From Nitrospira sp. (GTDB taxonomy: Bacteria; Nitrospirota; Nitrospiria; Nitrospirales; Nitrospiraceae), in the NCBI GenBank assembly GCA_022226935.1, contig CP092081.1, positions 2,104,090 through 2,149,394 of the forward strand: a DNA stretch of 45,305 bases, in the 5' to 3' direction. The position numbers and the translations under genes are program-made. How positions within the stretch are numbered: the first letter of the stretch is position 1; each line of letters opens with the position of its first letter. A model generated the notes under the pieces. That model was not told where the DNA came from. It was given only the letters and a program-made list of their open reading frames with translations, and did not search any database. Shown here in pieces: positions 7,124-15,684 of the stretch.

Positions 7124-9436
7124 CTACAGTTGTGCCGATGGCGTGCCGGCGAGCGGCAAGGTGAAGGAGAATTGTGTTCCCGATCCCAACCGGCTCTCTA
7201 CCCGCATCTGGCCGCCGTGCAGCGTGACGAGGCTTTTGGTAATGAAGAGGCCGAGTTGAGCGCCCTGCGAGGCCGGCATGGCGGATTCCACTTTGGAAAA
7301 TTCGTTGAACACCAGCGGCAACTCGTCAGGGGCAATTCCGCAGCCGGTGTCCGAGACGATAATTTGAGCGAAGCCAGGATCATGGGCACTGCATCGCACC
7401 GAGACATGCCCGGAATGCGGGGTGAACTTGATGGCATTGCCGATCAGATTCCAGAGAATTTGTTCAAGTTTGTCGCGGTCGGCGTAGACTGTGAGGGATT
7501 GTTCGCAGGGGAGAACGTCCAGCGTAATGGATTTTTCTGCGGCAAGGGTCTGACAACTCTCCACCACATCCCGCACGAATGCATCGATGGACAAGGATTC
7601 AGGTTTGATGTCGATGCGTCCGACATCCAGGCGAGACCAATCCAGCAACTGATTGATGATCCTCGTCAATCGATCGACGTTATGTTTCACGCGTTGCAGA
7701 TAGTGCTCCTGCCGCTCGGATAGTTGTCCGGTCAAACCATCCAGCATGTTTTCGACGAATCCTTTAATCGAAGTCATCGGGGTGCGCAATTCGTGAGAGG
7801 CCACGGAGACGAATTTCGAACGTCGCCGATCGTGATCCTGCAGGCGTTCGTTGACGGTTTGTAATTCATGCGTGCGTTCCTGCACCCGCCGTTCGAGATG
7901 CTCCGTCAGGGTGGCCAGTTCGGTATACGCTCGTGCATTGTCCACGGCGACCGCCACATGACTGGCAATAGTGACCAGCAGATCAAGATCTTCCTGGGTG
8001 CAAGGCTGCGCTCCCCGATCGGCGCCGAGATACCCGAGAATGCGCTGCTGACTGCGGAGAGGGGCGGCGACGAAGGACGACAATCCTACCTGGCGCAGCC
8101 AGGGCAAGACCGCCGGAGAGATGCGGGCGGCGACGGTTTCGATATTCGGCACCAGGACGGGTTTCCCGTGGAGCAGGATTTCCGCGGCAAACCCGCCGTC
8201 CTCATGCACGGGAATGACCAGACGTCGCGCCGCTTCTTCGGCCTCGGGTGGCATGCCGAGCATTTGCCCTACTGTGGCAATGCCGCGCTCGCTGTCCCAC
8301 AAAAACAGCACCATCCGGGCAAAGCCTAGATTTTCACTGAGAAGCTGCAGCACCGTGGAAAGCAGGCGGTCGAGATCGAGGGTGGATGTAATCGCCGCGC
8401 TGGATTGGTTCAACGTCGTCAGCTGGGTCACGTGACGGCGGATGGTTTCGAGGTTTGCGGAGATAGCCTGATTACGCTCCTGAAGAGATTTGGTCATGAC
8501 GTTGAAGAGGGCGGTCAGCTGGCCTACTTCGTCTTGGGTGGTGGGCACGACAAAGGTCGAGAGATCGCCCTCTCCAACTTTGCGTGCTCCCGCCGCAAGA
8601 TTGCGTAAAGGCGTAATGATGCGGCGGGCAAGAAGATTTGTGAAGAGAATACCGGCGGTAATGATCCCTAAGGTGAGCACGAGAAAGGTTCGCAGCACCT
8701 CCGCCAGTTCTCGTTGCATCGGCACTTCGGTCAGACCGATTTGGACCACGCCGAACGCAGGCGGAGCCGATTGCGCCGTACGGGTCTTGTGCGTTTCCTC
8801 CTCCTGAAGAGCGAGCGCTTCCAGGCGAGGCTCAGCGCGCTTGAGCACCGGAAGGGCAAAATCGTAAAAGGTCTCTTCGCGCATGCCGGGAGTCGACACG
8901 CGAAGCGTAGCGTCTTCCTCCTCGGATGGGATGGTGCTCTCGCCGGTAAGTCGCAGCCGTGTCACGGTCGGTTCCGGAGCCGGATGTTTGATGAGTGAGG
9001 CCGCAATAGCAGAGGTCGGGTAAAACGGTTGATCGACCGCGCGCACCGTACCGAGCGGAGTTTTCAGTTTGCCTTTGCTCTTGGCGGCGAGAATCTGGCC
9101 GTCGGCGCCGGTAATCTGCGCGTAGACGACTTCATCCACTCCGAGGACCCCGTCGATGAACTGTTCCAGAATCACCCGGTCTTCAAGAATGATGCCGTAG
9201 CGGGCATTGTGAGCCAGGTTCTTGACCAGGATGCTGCCCAGGTCCTGCACCCGCTCGGTCATGGCAACGCGTTTGCTGTGGATGAAATACCAGCTCATGC
9301 CCGAGCACGTGAGGATGATGATGAGACTGAAAAACACGACGAACTTGGTCCGCAGGCTGACGAACCGTTTCAAACCGTTCGGGAGAAACGGCGGTGCGGC
9401 AAGATGGGTTGGATCTTTCACAAGCGGTCCTTTCAT
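7124..9436 (-). CDS. Membrane sensor histidine kinase (HAMP-GAF-HisKA-HATPase)
   Basis: This 770-residue kinase has a first membrane helix (FVVFFSLIIILTCSG, near residues 30-50), a periplasmic sensor region of about 190 residues, a second helix (FLVLTLGIITAGILF), a HAMP linker, a GAF domain, a coiled coil, HisKA with H in SVASHELRTPMTS, and an HATPase domain with NLIGNAIKF and SDTGCGIAP. The G2 box reads GAQLGLFI instead of the usual GTGLGL. The frame runs further upstream, but the start is set at the ATG whose A is the last base of the preceding gene's TGA (TGATG), a classical coupling overlap; the first helix then falls where expected. Coupling to a solute-binding protein suggests the kinase reads that protein's ligand state (inference). 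Confidence 0.9.
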   Translation of the reverse strand: MKGPLVKDPTHLAAPPFLPNGLKRFVSLRTKFVVFFSLIIILTCSGMSWYFIHSKRVAMTERVQDLGSILVKNLAHNARYGIILEDRVILEQFIDGVLGVDEVVYAQITGADGQILAAKSKGKLKTPLGTVRAVDQPFYPTSAIAASLIKHPAPEPTVTRLRLTGESTIPSEEEDATLRVSTPGMREETFYDFALPVLKRAEPRLEALALQEEETHKTRTAQSAPPAFGVVQIGLTEVPMQRELAEVLRTFLVLTLGIITAGILFTNLLARRIITPLRNLAAGARKVGEGDLSTFVVPTTQDEVGQLTALFNVMTKSLQERNQAISANLETIRRHVTQLTTLNQSSAAITSTLDLDRLLSTVLQLLSENLGFARMVLFLWDSERGIATVGQMLGMPPEAEEAARRLVIPVHEDGGFAAEILLHGKPVLVPNIETVAARISPAVLPWLRQVGLSSFVAAPLRSQQRILGYLGADRGAQPCTQEDLDLLVTIASHVAVAVDNARAYTELATLTEHLERRVQERTHELQTVNERLQDHDRRRSKFVSVASHELRTPMTSIKGFVENMLDGLTGQLSERQEHYLQRVKHNVDRLTRIINQLLDWSRLDVGRIDIKPESLSIDAFVRDVVESCQTLAAEKSITLDVLPCEQSLTVYADRDKLEQILWNLIGNAIKFTPHSGHVSVRCSAHDPGFAQIIVSDTGCGIAPDELPLVFNEFSKVESAMPASQGAQLGLFITKSLVTLHGGQMRVESRLGSGTQFSFTLPLAGTPSAQL

Positions 9437-10368
9437 CAATACAGCTCGTCGGCCTTTTGCTCGAGTTCGTGAGGAATGTCGATACCAAGGAATTTGGCCG
9501 TTTTGAGATTCAAGCTGGTTTCGATGCGGTCGGGGTGCCAGGGTTTCATGGGCAGCGAGAGCTGACCGTCGAGGAGCTTGCGGGTGAGGTGTCCGGCTTG
9601 CCGTCCGATGTCGGCATAGTTGACGGACAGGCACAATAACGCCCCGCTCCGCGCGAACTCCCGTGAGAAGCCGATCACCGGGACACGTGCTTCCAGCGCC
9701 GTATTCAAAATAAAACGCAGAGACTCATCGGTCAGCACCGTGGAATCGGGAACGAGCCACAGGGCGTCGACCGAAGGCAGCAGCGCGCGCAGGCTTCCGG
9801 GGACGTCCCGTTCACTGCTGATTTGCATGGGAACAAGTTCGGTCCCGCTCAGTTTCAGCAGACGCCTGGCTTCGTCAATGAGCGTCGACGTTTTAGCCGG
9901 GTCGTAGAGCGTGCCGATATGTTTGAGTTGAGGCAGCAGGTTTCGGATCATGGCCAGTTGCCGTTCCGCCGGAACCTCCAGCAGTACTCCGGTCATGTTC
10001 TGGGCATTGAGACCATATTTGGCCGGATCCAACACCATAGCGTACACGACGGGGATGTCGACGATCTCAAGTTGCGCGGCTTTCGCGGCCTTCAGCCCGA
10101 CGGCGAAGACCAATGCCGGATCGGATGCGCGGATCTTTCGAGCCAGTTTTCGGCCCTTCTCCAAATCTCCCTGCAAGTCATATTCAGACAGGTTGATGCC
10201 GGGTGGAATGGCGGCTTTGAACCCATTGATGGCTTGATTGTAGGCGGCGATATCGGAAGATTTGAGAATGATGACGTCAGCCGCCCAGACGGGGCTCGTG
10301 ACCGGCAAGGCCCATAAGAATAGGACCATGCTCCAGTACAGCCTGTTCCGACGGCATCCTGAAGCCAT
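9436..10368 (-). CDS. ABC-type substrate-binding protein (ABC_sub_bind family) without a transporter
   Basis: The product is a periplasmic binding protein of the uncharacterised ABC_sub_bind (PF04392-like) family. After a signal peptide (hydrophobic core YWSMVLFLWALPVTSPVWA) come two Rossmann-like lobes: DVIILKSSDIAAYNQAINGF, then DIPVVYAMVLDP and NMTGVLLEVPAERQLAMIRNLLP, LKHIGTLYDP, and near the end ARVPVIGFSREFARSGALLCLSVNYADIGRQAGHLTRKLL. I chose the ATG of MASGCRRN because it gives a normal signal peptide; a GTG 36 nt upstream is also possible. No permease or ATPase gene is nearby; it sits between a receiver-PAS protein and a kinase, so a sensing role is more likely than transport (inference). 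Confidence 0.83.
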   Translation of the reverse strand: MASGCRRNRLYWSMVLFLWALPVTSPVWAADVIILKSSDIAAYNQAINGFKAAIPPGINLSEYDLQGDLEKGRKLARKIRASDPALVFAVGLKAAKAAQLEIVDIPVVYAMVLDPAKYGLNAQNMTGVLLEVPAERQLAMIRNLLPQLKHIGTLYDPAKTSTLIDEARRLLKLSGTELVPMQISSERDVPGSLRALLPSVDALWLVPDSTVLTDESLRFILNTALEARVPVIGFSREFARSGALLCLSVNYADIGRQAGHLTRKLLDGQLSLPMKPWHPDRIETSLNLKTAKFLGIDIPHELEQKADELY

Positions 10369-10461
10369 GGTGCCACGCGTCACGTGTAGGAATGCGAACG
10401 TCACAATCTGCGTCCTCGTCGAATCAGCCGGCCCGGTGTGAGGTCGCCGAATGTCGCCAGG

Positions 10462-13400
10462 TCATTCGTCCATGCGTCCTGTCGTATCGTGAACGATGCC
10501 GAGCACACGCGTTGCGACTCCGTCGGCATTCCGATAGATCCGTCCGCTCCATGCCAGCCAATGTATCGAGCTATCGGGCCATACGACGCGATGCCGAATG
10601 TGGACGGAGGTCTGATCGCGAAGACTCAGTTCAAGGCGAGATAGAACGGACCCGCGATCCAGCAGGTAGATCAATCCGATATAGTGAGTATAGGTGCCGG
10701 GAAAGGATCCCGGGGCCAAGCCGAACAGCATCTCGACGCCCTCGGACCAATAGAGACGGTCTGAGGTCACATCCCAGTCCCAGATGCCGAGTTCCGACGA
10801 GGTGAGGGCCATCCGCAATCGTTCTTCGCTGAGGCGCAATTGGGCTTCAGTCCGTTTGCGGTCGGTGATATCTTGCAAAGCGCCGGCCATTCTGACGGCC
10901 CGTCCTCGCGCGTCCCGCTGGACCACTTCCGCGCGCGCGTGAAACCATTGATACGCATTCTGCTTGTTCAAGAGCCGGTACTCGACGTCGTAGTGGGAAA
11001 TACCCTGCTCCATGCAGGCAGTCAGTCGCTCAAAGACTGCCTCGCGATCCTCAGGGTGCAATCGAGACGCCCAACTGTCCAGGATATCGGGAAATTCTTC
11101 CTCATTGTATCCCAGCATTTCGCGCACGCGAGGAGACCACCAGACCGGCGTGATCGGCGCATACCAGGGGTGCGCCGGCAGGACATGGCCGTCCCAGAAT
11201 CCGTCATGCGAGCCACGAATGACATGTTCCAATCGTTCCTCGCTCGCGCGCAGCGATTCTTGGACCTGCTTGTAGGCGGTAATGTCGCGCGAAATGGCCA
11301 GGAGACGCTGGGAATAGCCCTGCGTGTCACGCATGGGAGTGACTTGGACATCCCACCACTTCGCTTGCCCGTCAATGGTGGGGCAGAAGCCGACAAACTT
11401 TCCGATCTCTCCGGCCTTCGCCGCTTCCAAGGCGGCGAGAGCCGCATCGCGATCGTCGCCTTCCCAGAAGTCAGACCAGGGTGTATTGATGTACGCGGTG
11501 AGATCGCTGATCTCCAGCAGCGTCTGCCCGGCATCGTTCATGTATTGCAGCCGCCCCTCCAGGTCGAGAACTTTGATGCAATCTGCGCTGCTGTGCAGGA
11601 TCTGGTTCTTCAACTCCTCACTGTCGTGAAGGGCGATTTCAGCCTCTTTCATGGCGGTGATGTCTTCGCAGACGATCAAGATCACCGGAGCCTGTTCGTG
11701 CCCCCGCACGGCTTGGGCGGTTTCTCTCACCCAGATCACGCTGCCATCGTGCCTCACTTTGCGGAGTTCCCACCGCCTAGGTTGTCCCACATCGGACAAG
11801 CAGTCGGAGAGATTCCGGCGAACGGCTTGTTGATCGTCCGGGTGGAACACGTGGATGATGGAAGTACCGATCAGATCATGAACCTCGTAGCCTAACCGTT
11901 CGGCGCCAAAGCGATTGACGGAGAGTACGGTTCCGTCTGCATCCACCATAAAATACATGGACGGGTTATCGTCGAAGAGAACTCGATAGCGTCTCTCACT
12001 GGCGATCAATTCCGCCTCGATCCGCTTGCGCTCGGTGATATCCTCGGCAAACCCCACGATGCGGTAAACCTGATTCGAGGCGTCACGGATCGGATAGGCG
12101 CGATCCCAGATCCATCGCATGGATCCGTCAGGACGCAGGATGCGGTAGGTTTCATCGTACACGTCCAGCGTTTGGCGGCTGATGGCGGCGTGCTCGATTC
12201 GCGGCCGATCCTCAGGGTGGATGGCGTCCAGCCAGGACGTGGGATGGGCGTAGAGACTGTCGCAGGAGCGACCCCAAATTTCTTCATAACCGGGGCTGAT
12301 ATAGACGACATGCGTTTTTTCGGGGTTCGTGATCCAGAACACCTCCCGAATATGTTCAGCCAGTTGACGAAACCGCTCCTGGCTTTCCTCGACTGCACGC
12401 TCGGCTTCTTTGCGTTCGGAGATATCGCGAAACACGACCACTGCGCCCGCCGTGCGCCCCTTTTCGATGATCGGCGTGCTGACGTATTCCACCGGCACTG
12501 CGCGACCATCTTTTCGCCAGAAGACATCGGCCGCCACGCGATGAACCAGGCCATCCTGCAGTGCCGCGTAGATCGGGCACTGGTCGACCGGATAGGGACT
12601 GCCGTCGGATCGAGCGTGATGGAGCAAGCCATGCATCGGCCGGTCGATCAGTTCGAACGGTTCGTAGCCGAGCAGTTGCGCCGCCGTGGGATTGACGAAC
12701 GTTGTCATGCCGTCGTGGTCCAGGCCATAGATGCCTTCGCCGGCCTGAGTGAGGATCACCTCATGGAGATGGCGAAGGCGGTCCAGGATTTCCTCGGCGC
12801 GGCGCCGTTGTGTAATGTCGCGGATGATGCCGCTGTAAAAGACGGCTTCGTCGCTTTTCCACATGGCGAGCGAGAGCTCCAGTGGAAACTCGCTCCCGTC
12901 TTTCCGCAACCCTTCCAGCTCGACGAGGCGACCGATGAGGCGAGATTCCCCCGTATCCCTGACGCGCGCGAGCCCGCGTTCGTGGGCGGCGCGATGACGG
13001 GGCGGCATCAACATGCTGAGGGACTGCCCGCGGACTTCGTCATCCGTGTACCCGAAGAGATGCGCGGCGGCACGGTTCCAGGACAGGATATGCCCCGTAT
13101 GATCGGCCAGGACGATCGAGTCGGTTGCTGCTTCGACGAGAGATCGAAACCGCGCTTCGCTCTCGTGCAGAGCATGCTCGGCATGTTCCGCTTTGACGGC
13201 TAGGGCTTGGACGCCCACCGCCCGTTGCAGGACGGCGCGCAATTCGTCCCGGTTATACGGTTTTGTCAGGTACGCGAAGGCGCCTTGCGTCAGCGAGCCG
13301 ACCGTACGGTCGGTACTGGTATAGGCCGTGAGGATGATGACCGGCAGTTGCGGCTGTTGTTGCTGGAGCGTGAGCAGGACGGAAGAACCGTCTCCATCCG

Positions 13401-13584
13401 GGAGGCCCAAGTCGAGTAAGACGGCATTGTAATGATGGGCGTGGGCTTGCGCGAGCGCTTCTGCGCAGGTCATGGCGACGTTTACCTGATATCCGTCATG
13501 GTCCAGCAAATCCTGCAGCCCCAGGGCAATATCGGGATCGTCGTCCACGACCAGGATGGAATGAGTCAGTGTTGCCGGTGCCAT
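10462..13584 (-). CDS. Response-regulator receiver with seven PAS domains and no output domain
   Basis: The protein (1040 residues) begins with a receiver domain (ILVVDDDPD, D in LDLGLPDGD, K in LTKPYN) and continues with seven successive PAS/PAC units. Each starts with a SEERF-like helix and ends in a PAC motif (DITQRRRAEE, DISERKEAE, DITERKRIE, DITAMKEAE, DITAYKQVQ, DITDRKRTE, DTTGRMDE). It ends right after the seventh; there is no kinase, GGDEF, EAL, HTH or AAA+ part. The sequence after its TGA up to the next gene shows no continuing frame. The ATG has a strong AGGAGG 6 nt upstream. It could be a phospho-receiving scaffold for the adjacent kinase. The N-terminal 250 residues are paralogous to the split kinase. 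Confidence 0.88.
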   Translation of the reverse strand: MAPATLTHSILVVDDDPDIALGLQDLLDHDGYQVNVAMTCAEALAQAHAHHYNAVLLDLGLPDGDGSSVLLTLQQQQPQLPVIILTAYTSTDRTVGSLTQGAFAYLTKPYNRDELRAVLQRAVGVQALAVKAEHAEHALHESEARFRSLVEAATDSIVLADHTGHILSWNRAAAHLFGYTDDEVRGQSLSMLMPPRHRAAHERGLARVRDTGESRLIGRLVELEGLRKDGSEFPLELSLAMWKSDEAVFYSGIIRDITQRRRAEEILDRLRHLHEVILTQAGEGIYGLDHDGMTTFVNPTAAQLLGYEPFELIDRPMHGLLHHARSDGSPYPVDQCPIYAALQDGLVHRVAADVFWRKDGRAVPVEYVSTPIIEKGRTAGAVVVFRDISERKEAERAVEESQERFRQLAEHIREVFWITNPEKTHVVYISPGYEEIWGRSCDSLYAHPTSWLDAIHPEDRPRIEHAAISRQTLDVYDETYRILRPDGSMRWIWDRAYPIRDASNQVYRIVGFAEDITERKRIEAELIASERRYRVLFDDNPSMYFMVDADGTVLSVNRFGAERLGYEVHDLIGTSIIHVFHPDDQQAVRRNLSDCLSDVGQPRRWELRKVRHDGSVIWVRETAQAVRGHEQAPVILIVCEDITAMKEAEIALHDSEELKNQILHSSADCIKVLDLEGRLQYMNDAGQTLLEISDLTAYINTPWSDFWEGDDRDAALAALEAAKAGEIGKFVGFCPTIDGQAKWWDVQVTPMRDTQGYSQRLLAISRDITAYKQVQESLRASEERLEHVIRGSHDGFWDGHVLPAHPWYAPITPVWWSPRVREMLGYNEEEFPDILDSWASRLHPEDREAVFERLTACMEQGISHYDVEYRLLNKQNAYQWFHARAEVVQRDARGRAVRMAGALQDITDRKRTEAQLRLSEERLRMALTSSELGIWDWDVTSDRLYWSEGVEMLFGLAPGSFPGTYTHYIGLIYLLDRGSVLSRLELSLRDQTSVHIRHRVVWPDSSIHWLAWSGRIYRNADGVATRVLGIVHDTTGRMDE

Positions 13585-13614
13585 GGCATCCTCCTGGGTG
13601 TCGTCGGGCTCATA

Positions 13615-15681
13615 TTAAAACCGAAGCGTCAGCCAGCCCATCACCCGTCGGCCGATAAGGTCCCCCAGCGGGTGTTCCTTGTGTTCGTCGTTCAGTGCGT
13701 TGAAGACCGAGAGAGCCAGTTCCGCATCGCGCATGTACCCGGCTGCGGCTTTTTGCTGCCAGAACCGATACCCGGCTCGCAAATTCAGCAGGTTGTAACT
13801 GCCCACCTGACTTCCCGGAACCGTAATGCCGGCTCCCGGAATAGTTCCCAGTTGGGTGAAGCTTTGTGCGATCGGATAGGCGGCGGCGCCGACGTAGTAG
13901 TAACTGAGTTCTCCGCTCAGGCCATTATCCCATTCGGTTCGGACACCTGCGCTCACTTTCGATCTCGGCGCGCTCCGGCGGACAGTTCCGGTAAAGGATT
14001 GGCCGATCTCCTCGTACGCATAGTTGGCGAATCCGCTCAGCCAGCGATTGGCCAGAACCTCAATACCGGCTTCGCCCCCGTAAATATCGGCTGTCCCGGG
14101 ATCGTTCACGAATTCAGAGACCCCGCCGGCGGTGATCCGGCTCCCGATCAGATCCGAGAGATGGTTGTAAAAGACGTCCGCCCGTACACGCAGGCGATGT
14201 TTCCAGTACCAACCCTGATACCCGGCCTCATACGAGATGATCCGTTCCGGAGCGAGGCCGGTCGAGCCCGTCACTGGCACGGTTGAAGAGACCGACGAAG
14301 GTAACGGGAAGGGTAAACCGGTTGGAATATTTGTCGTGACGCGTTGGTCCTGATGGGATTCGAAGAGCGTGGGAGGACGATAGGCCGCCGAGCCCGAGAG
14401 ATGAAAGGTGTGTCCTTCTACCGGTTGATACAACAGGGTGAGACGAGGACTCCACGTGCCATTGATCTGGCTATGGAGATCGTAGCGGATGCCGGCCACG
14501 ATGGTGATTGACGAGGCGGCACGCCACTCGTCCTGCAAGAACAATCCTAGTCGGTTTTCCCTGCTGAATTGATCGATGGCCGGACTGGAAAGCGAATTAT
14601 GCCGGTAGTTCGCGCCATACAGGAGGCGATTGGCCGCGCCCATATCCAATGCATGTTGCACATCCACATTGTACGTGTTGCCTGAAAACGGATTGGTCGA
14701 TATGCCATTGCGATCGGTCACGCTGAGGAGGCCGGCCAATTGGGGAAGAGAACCGATCGTGGCATGGTCCGTATACCCGGACCACCAGGCCCGAACGAGA
14801 AAGGCTCCGTGTTCATAGACGGCGTTGGCGTAGCCGAAGGAAGGGCGAATGGAATTGCTGGTGACCTCGCCGACTTGCCCGTCGTACCGATTCGTTTCGA
14901 CCACCCCCCCGGATAGGTGCAGCTTCGATGTCGAGGACAATGCATAGTCCGTCTGGACATTGAATTTGTGCGCGCGAAACGCCAGCGCGTCTCCGTCTCT
15001 CCATTGCTGAGTTTGATCCCGACCGATAGAGAGTCGATAGCCGAACTTGCCGACTGTGCCCGCATGGACGGCTGCGCTGCTGATGGTGCCTTGCTCCCCT
15101 CCGCCGAATTGAAGGGTAGTTCCTTTCATTTCTTCCGGTGACTTGGTGATGATGTTGATGACCCCATCGAAGGCATTAAACCCATACATGGCCGACGCGG
15201 GGCCTTTTAGGACCTCGATTCGCTTAATCTCAGGGAGCGTAATGGGGAGGGATTTCCAGAAGACGTTTCCTTGCACATCGAGGTAGATCGAACGCCCGTC
15301 GACCATGACCAACATCTTGTTTGCGAAGGGTTGATTGTCTCCTCTCGCGCTGACGTTGAAATCGGCTCCCGTCATCTGCATGACTTCCAAACCTGGGATG
15401 CGACGGAGCACGGTCGGGAGATCGGTTGCGCCGGATTGCCGGATATCCTCATCCGTCACGACATAGACGTTTGACGGTGCCTGCGAAATGGGTTGTTCGT
15501 ACCGTGACGCAATGCTCACGGTTTCCTCTTCTTTCAATAACTCCAGATCGTTATTGCCAGAAAAGGCCAGGGAATCCTCGGGCCGGATGGTCGGAGATTC
15601 GGCGGCAGCGAAATGACTGAGGCTCACTGTCACGAATGCCGCGACCATCGTATGCCATACTCCCTTGTATTCAGCAGGCAT
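13615..15681 (-). CDS. TonB-dependent outer-membrane receptor (copy 2)
   Basis: This 688-residue protein is a TonB-dependent receptor: signal peptide (MVAAFVTVSLSHFAAA), then a TonB-box-like EETVSIASR, a plug domain (SNVYVVTDEDIRQSGATDLPTVLRRIPGLEV...RIEVLKGPASAMYGFNAFDGVINIITK) and a beta-barrel ending in aromatic GWLTLRF. It is strongly similar to the upstream receptor over its whole length, so the pair is a tandem duplication. The start given lies 3 nt after the upstream stop and lacks a clear ribosome site; an internal ATG at 15648, preceded by AAGGGAG, would also keep the signal peptide. The ligand cannot be told; siderophores, cobalamin, other metals or oligosaccharides are all possible. 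Confidence 0.9.
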   Translation of the reverse strand: MPAEYKGVWHTMVAAFVTVSLSHFAAAESPTIRPEDSLAFSGNNDLELLKEEETVSIASRYEQPISQAPSNVYVVTDEDIRQSGATDLPTVLRRIPGLEVMQMTGADFNVSARGDNQPFANKMLVMVDGRSIYLDVQGNVFWKSLPITLPEIKRIEVLKGPASAMYGFNAFDGVINIITKSPEEMKGTTLQFGGGEQGTISSAAVHAGTVGKFGYRLSIGRDQTQQWRDGDALAFRAHKFNVQTDYALSSTSKLHLSGGVVETNRYDGQVGEVTSNSIRPSFGYANAVYEHGAFLVRAWWSGYTDHATIGSLPQLAGLLSVTDRNGISTNPFSGNTYNVDVQHALDMGAANRLLYGANYRHNSLSSPAIDQFSRENRLGLFLQDEWRAASSITIVAGIRYDLHSQINGTWSPRLTLLYQPVEGHTFHLSGSAAYRPPTLFESHQDQRVTTNIPTGLPFPLPSSVSSTVPVTGSTGLAPERIISYEAGYQGWYWKHRLRVRADVFYNHLSDLIGSRITAGGVSEFVNDPGTADIYGGEAGIEVLANRWLSGFANYAYEEIGQSFTGTVRRSAPRSKVSAGVRTEWDNGLSGELSYYYVGAAAYPIAQSFTQLGTIPGAGITVPGSQVGSYNLLNLRAGYRFWQQKAAAGYMRDAELALSVFNALNDEHKEHPLGDLIGRRVMGWLTLRF

Positions 15682-15684
15682 AAC

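Noticed and set aside
10484..10499. GTATC-GTGAAC-GATGC, similar to the activator palindrome
   Set aside because: It lies inside the end of the seven-PAS gene, has a mismatch and no central GATC, and no GG-N10-GC element is found at the right distance below it.
14206..14221. GTACC-AACCCT-GATAC inside a TonB receptor gene
   Set aside because: Coding position, one mismatch in the arm, no sigma-54 element nearby; treated as chance.
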